From the NCBI GenBank assembly GCA_012838205.1, contig DUPR01000024.1:62001-126000 (forward strand): DNA of 64,000 bases. Reading direction: 5' to 3'. This document shows positions 1-10,703 of the stretch, piece after piece. The position numbers and the translations under genes were made by a program. The notes under the pieces were generated by a model that worked only from the letters and a program-made list of their open reading frames with translations, did no database searches and had not been told where the DNA came from. Each line of letters starts with the position of its first letter. Position 1 is the first letter of the stretch. The DNA comes from Methanobacterium sp. (GTDB taxonomy: Archaea > Methanobacteriota > Methanobacteria > Methanobacteriales > Methanobacteriaceae).

Positions 1-588
1 GCAAGGCACTCACCATCACATAGGTTTAATCTTCTCTTATCTTCATTATCTGGAATTGAAAACATGCTTTTCATGGATATAGAGACTCTTGGACTTAAAG
101 ATGCTCCATTAATACTTATTGGTGTTGCTGAAGTATCTAATGATGGTTTAATAATAAACCAATATTTACTAAGAGATCTTAAAGAAGAAAAAGCAGTTTT
201 AGAAAGTTTTATTGCACATCAGAATGATAATAATATTTATGTTACATTTAACGGTCGTAGCTTTGATGTGCCCTTCATTAGAAACAGAATGCATTACCAT
301 GGGATAAAAACTAAAATCAACACTAAACATTTGGATTTATTACATTTTTCACGGAAACAATGGAAAAACCAACTCCCCAACTGCCAATTGCAGACTCTCG
401 AAAAACATCTTTTTGGTATAGAACGGTGCGATGATGTTCCTAGCAGTAAGGTACCAGAATTTTATCGTAGTTACCATGAAACAGGAAATATTGGACCATT
501 AATCCCCATACTAGAACATAACAGAGAAGATGTTGTTACATTAGCAAAAATTTTATCTTTGCTAAATAAAACTACGGATTTGATTTGA
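1..588 (+). CDS. RNase H-fold 3'-5' exonuclease-like protein (YprB/COG3359 type), 5' partial
   Basis: The reading frame is open from base 1 without a stop, so the gene begins left of the window; the first ATG at 64 is probably internal. The visible part carries a DEDD-type exonuclease core: Exo I DIETLGL just after the second ATG, an Exo II-like block TFNGRSFDVPF, and an Exo III-like block HNREDVVTL near the C-terminus. This order matches the YprB-like predicted nucleases, which have an RNase H fold. The acidic metal-binding residues are present, so the domain is probably active, but its substrate is unknown. The N-terminal part of the protein is missing from the window. The family call rests on motifs only. 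Confidence 0.75.
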   Translation, partial: ARHSPSHRFNLLLSSLSGIENMLFMDIETLGLKDAPLILIGVAEVSNDGLIINQYLLRDLKEEKAVLESFIAHQNDNNIYVTFNGRSFDVPFIRNRMHYHGIKTKINTKHLDLLHFSRKQWKNQLPNCQLQTLEKHLFGIERCDDVPSSKVPEFYRSYHETGNIGPLIPILEHNREDVVTLAKILSLLNKTTDLI

Positions 589-680
589 AGTTGTTAGATT
601 GATTTTCATGTTTTATTAGTTAATAAAACATTTTAAATAATTTTTTCAGTACAGATGTATTATGATATCTTTTTTTCTCA

Positions 681-702
681 CCCAACCTCTGCGAAGAGTG
701 GG
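681..702. repeat. Hairpin resembling an IS200/IS605-type end
   Basis: The arms CCCA..CTCT and AGAG..TGGG pair around a GCGA loop with a two-base bulge. The hairpin stands alone in AT-rich DNA just beyond the decayed polX. Such short GC-rich hairpins occur at the ends of IS200/IS605 elements, but no tnpA or tnpB reading frame is present, so at most this is a remnant. It could also be a terminator, although no T-run follows directly on the plus strand. Confidence 0.25.
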
Positions 703-766
703 CATTCCTGCCTTCCAATAAATTTTCTTGCAAATTTAATGTTTTAGAGAATTATTTCCAATTTTT

Positions 767-1140
767 TTAACTTCCATACCCCTTATTTTCTAATATTATG
801 GTTTTTCCCTCATCTTCAAGGACATCTGAATTTTTAATGCCCAGTTCATGGTATAATCGTTTTATCTCTAGGCCTCAATCCTTCTTATGACTTCAATTAA
901 TCAATACCCATTGGAAACTTCACTTTAAGATCTTCAAGGTACAGTAGTTTTCCGATATCTAATATTTCCTAAATCTTTTTGTGAATGTCTTTCCCAACAC
1001 TATGACAGTTCTTCCAGTCTGCCTTATTCTGCAACACATGCAATGTCCACATTCATGGTTTCAATGGTATAGGCTGCCATGTGATAGGCTTTGGTGCAAA
1101 AATCAACACTATACATCTCCATATAATGTGGGCAACTCTA
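767..1140 (-). pseudogene. Decayed DNA polymerase X (PolX) N-terminal region
   Basis: Read on the minus strand and joined across frames, this stretch gives a recognisable PolX helix-hairpin-helix region. The pieces are KAYHMAAYTIETMNVDIA, then GRLEELS, then SVGKDIHKKI, then EILDIGKLLYLEDLKVKFP, then IKRLYHELGIKNSDVLE and finally a GYGS remnant. PolX proteins have the same order: a KAYR.AA..IE helix, a GRL.ELPGIGK hairpin, G(K)..YLE.LK..FP, and a second IKxLYxELGI hairpin. Several in-frame stops (for example at 1024-1026) and at least two frameshifts break it, and the polymerase and PHP domains are absent. A functional copy may exist elsewhere in the genome. Confidence 0.7.
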
Positions 1141-1313
1141 TGGAATTGAGGCTACTTTCTTGTTTTTCATGTGTAGAGGTTATGTATTTTTTTTAGCTGA
1201 AAATTCTTATTTTTTTATGAGATGATTATTTAGAATCATCCCAACAGTTTTGCCTATTTTCTTTTTTTTGAGGGATTTTCTTTTGAGGGATGTGGATTAA
1301 ATAGATATTTAAC

Positions 1314-2675
1314 CTATTCTTTTTTCCCTCCAGCCATCGATGCCAGGGCTCCTAAAAAACTTAAGATGGTAAAAATAACAAATGATATTCGGGTGCTATT
1401 GAGAAATTCAGGATAGTTCTGCTTACTTATGATGGAACTTCCCATAAACAGGACCATAACCATAAGAACGATTCCCATTCCTGACATCTGCCCCAAAACC
1501 CTCATGGTACTTAGAGTTGTGGATGCTACCCCATAAAGGCGTGATTCTACAGTGCCCATCAAGGCATTGGTATTGGGAGAAGAAAAATTGGCAAATCCCA
1601 GACCAAGAAGACATAACCCAATTATGATGATTATCAAACTAGTTTCTTCTACTAAAAAAGTGAATAATATACATCCTATGGTGTTGAGAATCATTCCAAA
1701 TGCAGCAACTTTGCGGGGTTCGGCTAAGTCTGATAACTTCCCTGCCAGCGGCGAAAATATGGTCATAATCACCGGCTGTACTGCAATTATTATTCCTGCC
1801 CACTGGGGATCCAATCCCTTAACATATTGCAAGTATAAACTAAGTAAGAATACAATGGGTGCTGCAGAACAAAAACTGATAAAAGCCGCCAGATTGTATA
1901 AGGTAAAACTCCAATTATGAAAAATCTTCACATCCAATACTGGACTTTCGATTCGACTTTCAATGAGGTAGAACATAACCAGACAGATACTTCCACAGAA
2001 AATTAAATATAAACCTAATATTTCTGGCAGAATTGACAAACCATACATTAATGTTATCAGAGAAAATCCATAAATAACCGCACCCAAAATATCAAATTTT
2101 TCTCCGCTAGCTTCTGTCCATTCACCCTTAATCCGGGTTACCGCAATGGTTGCCAAAACTCCCAGTGGCACGTTAAAGAAGAATATGCTTCTCCATCCAA
2201 AATATTCAGTTAAAAAACCTCCAAGAACAGGGCCCAGGAACATGCCCATGAATGATCCGGTGAGAGTTATACCTAATGCTTTGCCTCGGTTTCTGGGTGG
2301 AAAGATGGATACAATAATAGCAAAGAGGTTTCCGAAGATCATTGCACAACCTAATCCCTGCAAGGCTCTGAAAAAAATTAACACATTAACTGAAAAAGAT
2401 AAGGTTGCAAGTAATGAAGATATGGTGAATAAGATAATCCCATATGTGAAAAACCGTTTTCTACCATATAGATCTGCAATCCTCCCAATTGGAACCAGAC
2501 AGACTGCTAAAGATAATAGATAAACTGTCGGTATCCATCCCAATACTATGGCATTGGCTGTAAATTCTTTTCCAATTGAGGGTAAGGCTATGTTAATGGA
2601 TGTAGCCACGAAGGGTGTTAAAAAAGAGGTTAAAATTGCAACCATTAGAGTGTATTTTTTAGGTGAAATTGACAT
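1314..2675 (-). CDS. MFS drug exporter, DHA2 (EmrB/QacA) family
   Basis: Major facilitator transporter of 453 residues, within the DHA2 size range, hydrophobic along its whole length with many membrane segments. It shows the family's motif A-like loop (GRIADLYGRKRFF, about residues 63-75) and a motif C-like proline/glycine helix (GSFMGMFLGPVLGGFL, about 141-156). Members use the proton gradient to export drugs, dyes or metabolites, but the substrate cannot be read from sequence. It stands alone and convergent to nothing nearby, with a weak AGG-containing ribosome site before the ATG. No adjacent regulator is seen. Confidence 0.85.
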   Translation of the reverse strand: MSISPKKYTLMVAILTSFLTPFVATSINIALPSIGKEFTANAIVLGWIPTVYLLSLAVCLVPIGRIADLYGRKRFFTYGIILFTISSLLATLSFSVNVLIFFRALQGLGCAMIFGNLFAIIVSIFPPRNRGKALGITLTGSFMGMFLGPVLGGFLTEYFGWRSIFFFNVPLGVLATIAVTRIKGEWTEASGEKFDILGAVIYGFSLITLMYGLSILPEILGLYLIFCGSICLVMFYLIESRIESPVLDVKIFHNWSFTLYNLAAFISFCSAAPIVFLLSLYLQYVKGLDPQWAGIIIAVQPVIMTIFSPLAGKLSDLAEPRKVAAFGMILNTIGCILFTFLVEETSLIIIIIGLCLLGLGFANFSSPNTNALMGTVESRLYGVASTTLSTMRVLGQMSGMGIVLMVMVLFMGSSIISKQNYPEFLNSTRISFVIFTILSFLGALASMAGGKKE

Positions 2676-2921
2676 CCAGGAACCTACTCCCCAAAAAAAT
2701 TATTCTTTTAACAAAATATAATAAATTATCTTGTTTATAATTCTTATTTGATAAAACTATAGGAAAAAATGGACATCATACATTGTATCAATACAGCATT
2801 TAGCCTCCATACTCAAATTTCTTCATATATTGAAGATGAATAGTTAGGAAAATGAAAAATAGCTTGTGATAATCTCGTTATAAAAAAGATAATACAAACG
2901 AAAAAAAAAGGATGTGGATCT

Positions 2922-3401
2922 ATGTCAAAAACTGGATTAGAAAAGGCCACTTTTGGGGCTGGATGTTTCTGGGGAGTGGAAGATATCTTCATGAAGCTAA
3001 AAGGAGTTATTGAAACCCAAGTAGGATATGCTGGTGGAGATTTCGACCATCCTTCCTATCAAGATGTATGTTCAGGGGTCACAAATCATGCCGAAGTAGT
3101 GGAAATAATTTATGATCCTGAAATAATTTCCTATGGGGACCTTCTGGATATTTTCTGGGACATACATAACCCCACCACCCTTAACCGGCAGGGCCCGGAC
3201 ATAGGCACCCAGTACAGGTCCATTATATTATATCATAACTCCCAACAGAAAAAATTAGCTTTAGAGAAAAAGAAACATCTTAATAGTTCAAGTCGTTACG
3301 GGAAGGAGATTGTGACAGAGATCAAACCTGCTGGTAAATTCTGGCGTGCAGAAGAGTACCATCAGAAGTATGTTGAAAAAAACAGGCCAGGAAAATTGTA
3401 G
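2922..3401 (+). CDS. msrA: Peptide methionine sulfoxide reductase MsrA
   Basis: A cytoplasmic repair enzyme that reduces the S-epimer of methionine sulfoxide in proteins. The catalytic motif GAGCFWGVED lies near the N-terminus (Cys about residue 15), followed by the conserved VGYAGG and the block HAEVVEI.YDP. GTQYRSIILYH and a C-terminal EEYHQKY complete the family signature. At 159 residues it is a normal-length single-domain MsrA. No MsrB is next to it. The start ATG is preceded by an AGGATGTGG stretch that can act as ribosome site. Presumably part of oxidative-stress repair in this anaerobe. Confidence 0.95.
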   Translation: MSKTGLEKATFGAGCFWGVEDIFMKLKGVIETQVGYAGGDFDHPSYQDVCSGVTNHAEVVEIIYDPEIISYGDLLDIFWDIHNPTTLNRQGPDIGTQYRSIILYHNSQQKKLALEKKKHLNSSSRYGKEIVTEIKPAGKFWRAEEYHQKYVEKNRPGKL

Positions 3402-3448
3402 ATTCTAACAAGTTATAATATAGTTTTCAGCAGAGTATAGGTGAATAA

Positions 3449-4144
3449 TTACAAATCCAGTAATTTCTTAAGATTTTTTAGTTTTTTCCCGTCATTTATG
3501 AATCGAGGAGGAATACTACGCTGAATAGAACCTTCAATACCCAAAAGTACTTCCATTTCTGGTGAAACGGCATGGTAATTTCGTCCAATCTTATTTAACT
3601 TCTTTTGACTTATCTGGATTGGTCGATCAAGCAGCTTACTTTTTTCTGGGTCTCCCACAACAAATACTAAGTCATTGGTATTGAAACGTTTGGGATGGGA
3701 ATTATGGGAAAATTTTGTTCGGATAGTGTTAATACTATCAATTTCATCTTTATTGTTTTTAAAATCAATTATATCTTTGATAGTGAAATATCCAATGATA
3801 TATAGTGCTTCAGGATATTCATTTTCTTCATAGGGTTTTAATCCGGCGTAAAATACTAAAATATCGTTATGATTAAGTTTTCTCAAATATGTAGCCTTTT
3901 TTCCTTCATCCCCATACGTAAAATTTATAAATTCAGGATCCATATGTACTTTACGTGTGGCTATCTTTTTAGGGAGATAAATGGAAAGTTTCTTACCTTT
4001 AATTCCAATAATGTCATAGTATGTCCTATTTTCAATAGTTTGATCATCTTTTTCAGATAATGGGATATATTCAAAGGTACCATCAGAGAATATTGGGCTT
4101 AAAACTCCATCACTGGATTTGTCAATTCCCACGCGCAGTAACAT
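3449..4144 (-). CDS. Possible Nmad3-like (nucleotide modification associated domain 3) protein
   Basis: Not securely identified. The N-terminal block LLRVGIDKSSDG, the segment PIFSDGTFEYIPL, the conserved YYDIIGIKGK and the mid-protein LNHNDILVFYAGLKPYE with LYIIGYFTI resemble Nmad3-type proteins, which are found beside DNA base-modification genes in phages and bacteria. Their biochemical role is unknown. The ATG at 4144 fits the family's usual LLRVGID beginning; an upstream in-frame TTG at 4180 would add 12 residues but has no good ribosome site. No DNA-modification gene is adjacent in this window, so any link to nucleotide modification is inference from the domain alone. Confidence 0.55.
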   Translation of the reverse strand: MLLRVGIDKSSDGVLSPIFSDGTFEYIPLSEKDDQTIENRTYYDIIGIKGKKLSIYLPKKIATRKVHMDPEFINFTYGDEGKKATYLRKLNHNDILVFYAGLKPYEENEYPEALYIIGYFTIKDIIDFKNNKDEIDSINTIRTKFSHNSHPKRFNTNDLVFVVGDPEKSKLLDRPIQISQKKLNKIGRNYHAVSPEMEVLLGIEGSIQRSIPPRFINDGKKLKNLKKLLDL

Positions 4145-4427
4145 GGCTTTTGTGTTTTGATTCAGGATAATCCCATCCAATAGTAAACTCTTAGATTTTC
4201 CTTCTCTAACTTAAAGTATAATTCTTTCACTATTGATTCTTAATACTTGTACTTGCGTAGTAAATCGATTGATTCCATGAATTATTTTGGGAGTTATTTC
4301 AAACATTATGACAATTTGAGTTAATCTAAATCATAAAATTTTTATAATTTAGAAAAATATAATTTAAACTATATATTTGACTGAATATTAGTTCGTAGGC
4401 CCCCTTACAAAGTATACGGGTTTAAAA

Positions 4428-4853
4428 ATGAAGAAAATCCTGAAAATGTTTGAAAATGATCGTTTCGCTGCCCTTAGTAACATTAAAGTAGTGGATGTTT
4501 CTCCTGGAAAGGCTACAACTCAGATGGAAATCAGCGATATTCACCTTAATAGCATAGGAACTGTCCATGGAGGAGCGCTTTTTACCCTCGCTGATTTTAC
4601 ATTTGCACTGGCCGCTAATTCACATGGAATCGTTACTGTAGCTATAAATGCAAACATATCTTATCTTAAAGCAGTTACTGAAGGGGTTTTAACTGCTGAA
4701 GCCCGTGAATTATCCAGTGGCGGTAGGATTGGCAGTTATACTGTTGATGTTTATGACAAGTCCCATGAGTTGGTCTGTGTGTTTCAGGGTATGGCCTACC
4801 GAAAGCGGGACAAAATAAGTGAACTAGTGAATGATGAAAAATTAAAACACTGA
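4428..4853 (+). CDS. PaaI-type hotdog-fold thioesterase
   Basis: A 141-residue single hotdog-domain protein of the PaaI/COG2050 family, which hydrolyses acyl-CoA or aryl-CoA thioesters. The signature is VHGGALFTLADFTFALAANS, with the HGG turn and the acidic residue in the following helix that serves catalysis. A TATA-like ACTATATATTTG lies at about 4368-4379, roughly 50 bases before the ATG. The ribosome site is weak (CGGG). The gene is monocistronic by its spacing. The physiological substrate cannot be told; in methanogens these proteins are generally annotated only to family level. Confidence 0.85.
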   Translation: MKKILKMFENDRFAALSNIKVVDVSPGKATTQMEISDIHLNSIGTVHGGALFTLADFTFALAANSHGIVTVAINANISYLKAVTEGVLTAEARELSSGGRIGSYTVDVYDKSHELVCVFQGMAYRKRDKISELVNDEKLKH

Positions 4854-5080
4854 AATAATTTTTTTTAGAAAAAATGTTACAGTCACCAACACTATATTAA
4901 TTCTTGACAAGGTAATTAGTCAGTTTTAATTTTAATAGATGAGAAAGGCATTGCGAATGATTTCCCAATTTTTTAAACCATCAAATCAAATTAATGGTTT
5001 TAATTCTCTCAAATTTAAATTATAAATAATTTAGGTATTGCTAATGAAAACAAAAAAATATTTAATCAGGGTTACAAATT

Positions 5081-5455
5081 ATGGGTGAAAATATGGAGTT
5101 AAACAAAAAAGAGATTGAAGAAATTCAAGAGAAGTTATTAATGGTTTATCGCTTCATTTCTCAGAATAACACATTCAATAAATTTTATTGTCAAGGATTA
5201 GATGTGAATTACTGTTCAAATCATAATGAGAGCATGGTAAGTAAACTTATGGAATTAGACCACTCTGAAGAACTATTAAAAAACTGCATAATCGAGTTAG
5301 AAGATATGAAAACTCCTGAAGAACCATTGAACCCTGAAAACTTTCAGGAGTTCGTTCTCAACCAGGATTGGAATCTACTCTTAAAAAAGTACGGTATGAA
5401 GACCCTCGAAGATGTAAGAAAACTGGACTTGGAAATATTGTTGGAACTACTGTAA
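5081..5455 (+). CDS. Unrecognised small helical protein
   Basis: A 124-residue soluble protein that I do not recognise. It is strongly charged and predicted helical, begins with a coiled-coil-like segment (KKEIEEIQEKLL), has three cysteines near the middle (FYCQG, YCSNH, KNC) and ends in a leucine-rich helix. Two starts are possible. The ATG at 5081 has CAGGG about nine bases upstream; the ATG at 5093 has GGTGA four bases upstream. Composition and codon use look like the neighbours and the frame is clean, so I take it as a real gene. No function is assigned. Confidence 0.55.
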   Translation: MGENMELNKKEIEEIQEKLLMVYRFISQNNTFNKFYCQGLDVNYCSNHNESMVSKLMELDHSEELLKNCIIELEDMKTPEEPLNPENFQEFVLNQDWNLLLKKYGMKTLEDVRKLDLEILLELL

Positions 5456-5925
5456 AAATACTAGCATACCAAACAAGAGATTAAAACTTCAATACTAATC
5501 ATCATCTCCTTAAATAATATTTATGTTGAAAAATCTTTTTTAAACATGATTTAGAAGTTTGATGATGTTTTTATATGTTAAAAATTTGCCATAGTTCATC
5601 AATTGCTTTTACTTTTCTGTAGATATTATTAAATTAATTTTATGGCTTTTATCGAGGAAATTAGAAATGGATGTATGTTTCAATTTTGGATGCTATTTTT
5701 CCCTCCTAACGCATACATAAATATATAAACTGGTTTTTGCCTATAATGTAATAAATTAAATTCCGATTAAATTATTTTTTTTAATATACAGAATGAAAGA
5801 TTAGATATATTACAATAGGAAATATTTCCCCTTAGACAAATTGTATGTGACTTATTAATATTAGTAATTCTAAGACGAAGACTAAAAAAAGACAATAATT
5901 AATATTTAGATGGTAGTGATTTGAT
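5456..5925. other. AT-rich intergenic region upstream of HMG-CoA synthase
   Basis: No coding frame or decayed gene could be recognised on either strand. A TATA-like ATAAATATATAAAC lies at about 5718-5731 and a second AT-rich TTATTAATATT near 5850; either could serve the HMG-CoA synthase operon, giving a leader of 50-180 bases. No hairpin of note was seen. Confidence 0.5.
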
Positions 5926-6966
5926 ATGGCAGGAATTGTAGGATATGGAGTTTACATACCTTCATACCGGATAAAGGTTGAAGAAATTGCAAAAGTCTGG
6001 GGAGATAATGCCCAGGCAGTTTCCAGAGGATTAGTAGTTAATGAAAAATCAGTCCCAGCCCCAGATGAAGACACAGCAACTATTTCTGTAGAGGCAGCAC
6101 GTAATTCAATAAAAAGGGCAAATATAGACCCTAAAAAGATTGGTGCTGTTTATGTTGGTTCTGAATCGCATCCTTATGCTGTTAAACCAACTGCAACAAT
6201 AGTTGCTGAAGCTGTGGATGCCAGTCCTGATTTAACTGCTGCAGACTTGGAATTTGCATGCAAGGCTGGGACAGCTGGCATTCAGATCTGTATGGGCTTG
6301 GTTGACTCGGGAAATATTGAATATGGTCTTGCTATTGGTGCAGATACTGCTCAAGGAGCTCCCGGCGATGCATTAGAATACACCGCATCTGCAGGGGGTG
6401 CCGCATACCTTATTGGTTCTGAAAATACATTAGCTGACTTTGAAGGTACTTATAGTTTCACCACTGACACTCCTGATTTCTACCGTAGGGAAGGAAAACC
6501 TTATCCTCGCCATGGAGGACGATTCACAGGTGAACCTGCTTACTTCAAACATGTCCTCTCAGCAGCTGAAGGAATGTTTAAAAAAATGGGTACTGAAGCT
6601 TCAGATTATGATCATGCAGTGTTTCACCAGCCTAACGGTAAATTTTACATAAGAGCTGCCCGAAAACTGGGATTCAATGAAGAACAATACAAAACTGGAC
6701 TTTTAACCCCTACTATTGGTAACACTTATTCTGGAGCAACCCCACTAGGTTTGGCAGCTATTTTAGATGTTGCAAAACCTGGTGATAGGATTTTTGCTGT
6801 TTCATATGGTTCTGGAGCAGGTAGTGATGCTTTCAGTATTGAAGTTAAAGAAGGTATAAAAGAAAAACAGGGTTTGGCCCCAACTGTTCAGGAAATTATT
6901 AAAAACAAAAGATACGTTGATTACGCAGTGTATGCTAAGTTCAAAGGTAAGTTAAAGATGGCATAG
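5926..6966 (+). CDS. Hydroxymethylglutaryl-CoA synthase (archaeal type)
   Basis: Condenses acetyl-CoA with acetoacetyl-CoA to HMG-CoA, the entry to the mevalonate route for archaeal isoprenoid lipids. The 346-residue length is typical for the archaeal family. The catalytic cysteine is in [10 protein letters not shown] (about residue 114), followed by the conserved HQPNGKF histidine and the C-terminal [16 protein letters not shown] five bases before the ATG is the ribosome site. It is followed after 18-33 bases by the thiolase that makes its substrate. In related archaea the two enzymes form a complex bridged by a DUF35 protein; no DUF35 gene is adjacent here. Confidence 0.95.
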   Translation: MAGIVGYGVYIPSYRIKVEEIAKVWGDNAQAVSRGLVVNEKSVPAPDEDTATISVEAARNSIKRANIDPKKIGAVYVGSESHPYAVKPTATIVAEAVDASPDLTAADLEFACKAGTAGIQICMGLVDSGNIEYGLAIGADTAQGAPGDALEYTASAGGAAYLIGSENTLADFEGTYSFTTDTPDFYRREGKPYPRHGGRFTGEPAYFKHVLSAAEGMFKKMGTEASDYDHAVFHQPNGKFYIRAARKLGFNEEQYKTGLLTPTIGNTYSGATPLGLAAILDVAKPGDRIFAVSYGSGAGSDAFSIEVKEGIKEKQGLAPTVQEIIKNKRYVDYAVYAKFKGKLKMA

Positions 6967-6999
6967 ATTGTTAATTATAGGATTATGGAGGAATCTAAG

Positions 7000-8151
7000 T
7001 TGAGAGATGTTGCAATTATCGGAGTCTCACAAACCAAATTTGGTGAACTATGGGACATATCGTTTCGTGATCTGATTACTGAAGCTGGATTGAAAGCTGT
7101 TGCTGATGCAGGTATAGAAGGAGCTGAATTAGAGGCCATGTTCGTTGGAAACATGACTGCGGGACTGTTTGTTAAACAAGAACATATTGCCTCACTCATT
7201 GCTGACCACTCAGGTCTGACACCTATGCCATGCACCAGGGTAGAAGCTGCTTGTGCATCAGGAGGTTTAGCCCTTAGAAGTGGGATAATGGCTGTTGCCT
7301 CTGGTTTTCATGATATTGTGATCTCTGCAGGTGTGGAAAAAATGACTGATGTGGTAGATCCCACACCCGCCATTGCCACAGCGTCTGATCAGGAATGGGA
7401 AGCCCAGCAAGGAGTTACATTTCCTTCACTTTATGCAATGATTGCTAAACGACACATGCACCAGTATGGCACTACTAGAGAACAATTAGCCATGTTTAGT
7501 GTGATAAATCATAAAAATGGAGCATTAAACCCATTAGCTCAGTTTCCAATGGAGATCACTGTGGATCAAGTCTTAAATTCCAGTATAGTGGCTGACCCTC
7601 TCAGACTTCTGGATTGTTCCCCAGTAACTGACGGTGCTGCTGCAGTTATACTCTGTCCTGCAGAGGAAGCTCGTAAATACACTGACACACCCATATATGT
7701 AAAGGCTTCTGCTCAGGCGTCAGGAACAATAGCTCTCCATGACCGTAGAGACATAACTACCATTGATTCCACAGTACATGCCGCGAGAACTGCCTATGAC
7801 ATGGCTGGCCTGGAACCAAAGGATATTCAAGCAGTGGAAGTACATGATTGTTTCAGTATTAACGGTCTTTTAGCCATTGAAGACTTGGGATTTGTGGAAA
7901 AAGGGCAAGCCGGACCTGCAGTTGAAGACGGAATGACAGAAATAGGAGGAAAAATACCAGTAAACCCATCTGGAGGACTTAAAGCACGCGGACATCCATT
8001 AGGGGCAACAGGTATTGCTCAAACAGCCGAGATGGTATGGCAACTCCGAGGAGATGCAGGTAAACGACAAATTGATGGAATTGAAGTCGGTATGACCCAA
8101 AATATAGGGGGAACTGGCGGTACAGCTACAGTACACATTTTCGGCCGATAA
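7000..8151 (+). CDS. Acetyl-CoA C-acetyltransferase (archaeal thiolase, HMG-CoA synthase partner)
   Basis: Makes acetoacetyl-CoA from two acetyl-CoA for the preceding HMG-CoA synthase. The nucleophilic cysteine is in VEAACASGG, and the catalytic histidines are in EVHDCFS and [11 protein letters not shown] place the start at the TTG at 7000 (protein begins [15 protein letters not shown]). The upstream ATG at 6985 overlaps a perfect GGAGG (6987-6991) whose eight-base spacing points to the TTG, and family members begin at this residue. That gives 383 residues. The operon ends after this gene at a hairpin with a T-run. Confidence 0.93.
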   Translation: MRDVAIIGVSQTKFGELWDISFRDLITEAGLKAVADAGIEGAELEAMFVGNMTAGLFVKQEHIASLIADHSGLTPMPCTRVEAACASGGLALRSGIMAVASGFHDIVISAGVEKMTDVVDPTPAIATASDQEWEAQQGVTFPSLYAMIAKRHMHQYGTTREQLAMFSVINHKNGALNPLAQFPMEITVDQVLNSSIVADPLRLLDCSPVTDGAAAVILCPAEEARKYTDTPIYVKASAQASGTIALHDRRDITTIDSTVHAARTAYDMAGLEPKDIQAVEVHDCFSINGLLAIEDLGFVEKGQAGPAVEDGMTEIGGKIPVNPSGGLKARGHPLGATGIAQTAEMVWQLRGDAGKRQIDGIEVGMTQNIGGTGGTATVHIFGR

Positions 8152-8163
8152 AACAAGATGTAA

Positions 8164-8200
8164 AGAATCAGAGTATAATGATTCTCCTATTTTTTTATTT
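8164..8200 (+). terminator. Hairpin plus T-run after the thiolase gene
   Basis: AGAATCA (8164-8170) and TGATTCT (8179-8185) form a perfect 7-bp stem around an eight-base loop. They are followed by CCTATTTTTTTATTTT. It sits 13 bases past the thiolase stop and convergent to the rhodanese gene. Confidence 0.7.
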
Positions 8201-8303
8201 TCAGCAATAAATTTTTTTTAAAAAAATCATTTTTTTTTTTTAGTGGACAGTTGTTAATTTAATCTATTGTCAAATAATAGGTTGTTAAAAAAAAGGGAGG
8301 AAA

Positions 8304-8657
8304 TTATTTAACTGGCAACCCACAGTTTTCCCATCCCATTATTCCACCGACTATGTGATAAATTTTTTTAAAGCCTGTTTCCATCATGATATCAATACAA
8401 GCAGCACCCCTCATTCCAGAGCGACAGTAAACCAGATATGTTTTGTTTTTATCCAGTTTTTGTATTTCATCCCTAAAATCAGGGGATTGGTAGTTTATTA
8501 GTACTGATCCTTCAATATGGGATTTTTCATATTCTTCTGGAGTTCTAACATCCAATATTACAAAGTTTAAGTTATCTTGGTTATTTTGAACCATTTCCCA
8601 AGCAGAATTGGGATCTAGATCAATCTCATTGTTTGATGCAGTTTTTTTCCTGAACAT
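8304..8657 (-). CDS. Rhodanese-domain protein
   Basis: Single rhodanese domain, about 117 residues, which can carry a persulfide on its active cysteine and transfer sulfur. The loop CRSGMRG holds the catalytic Cys and the arginine characteristic of this fold; VILDVRTPEEYEKSHIEGS is the family's N-terminal signature and GGIMGWENCGLPV its C-terminal one. The ATG at 8657 is preferred over an in-frame ATG at 8681 because a GAGG ribosome site lies between them, nine bases before the second. No signal peptide, so cytoplasmic. The sulfur acceptor is unknown. Confidence 0.9.
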   Translation of the reverse strand: MFRKKTASNNEIDLDPNSAWEMVQNNQDNLNFVILDVRTPEEYEKSHIEGSVLINYQSPDFRDEIQKLDKNKTYLVYCRSGMRGAACIDIMMETGFKKIYHIVGGIMGWENCGLPVK

Positions 8658-8893
8658 GTTTAAAACCTCTTCCAGTAACATACAATTTGTATTCTTTGGA
8701 TAATATTTTTATACCTAAAATATTTTTTTAAAAATAATAATGAGCAGTGTTAAACTTAGAAATTGAGGGATATATCCATACTGGGATAATAATTAGGAAT
8801 AAAAAGTAGTTTCAGAATTTATTCAAACATTGCAGTTATAATAATTCGATTAAAATCTTTAAAAAAAATAGAAAAAAGTAAAGTCTACTGACT

Positions 8894-10531
<1,638 letters not shown>

Positions 10532-10548
10532 ATTATCACCTCAATTTG

Positions 10549-10592
<44 letters not shown>

Positions 10593-10703
10593 TGATGAAT
10601 GGTTGTTTGATTTAATTAACTAAGAAATACCATTGTCATTTTTAATGTGATAAAAAATGAGTAACCAAAATAATCAAACACTTGGATGAGAAAAAAACCA
10701 GTT

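Noticed and set aside
981..1196. 71-residue plus-strand frame
   Set aside because: It is antisense to the decayed polX, has no ribosome site and has an odd Cys/Trp-rich composition.
1552..2523. Plus-strand frames of 122 and 125 residues
   Set aside because: They are antisense shadows of the MFS transporter gene, with no ribosome site and low-complexity basic translation.
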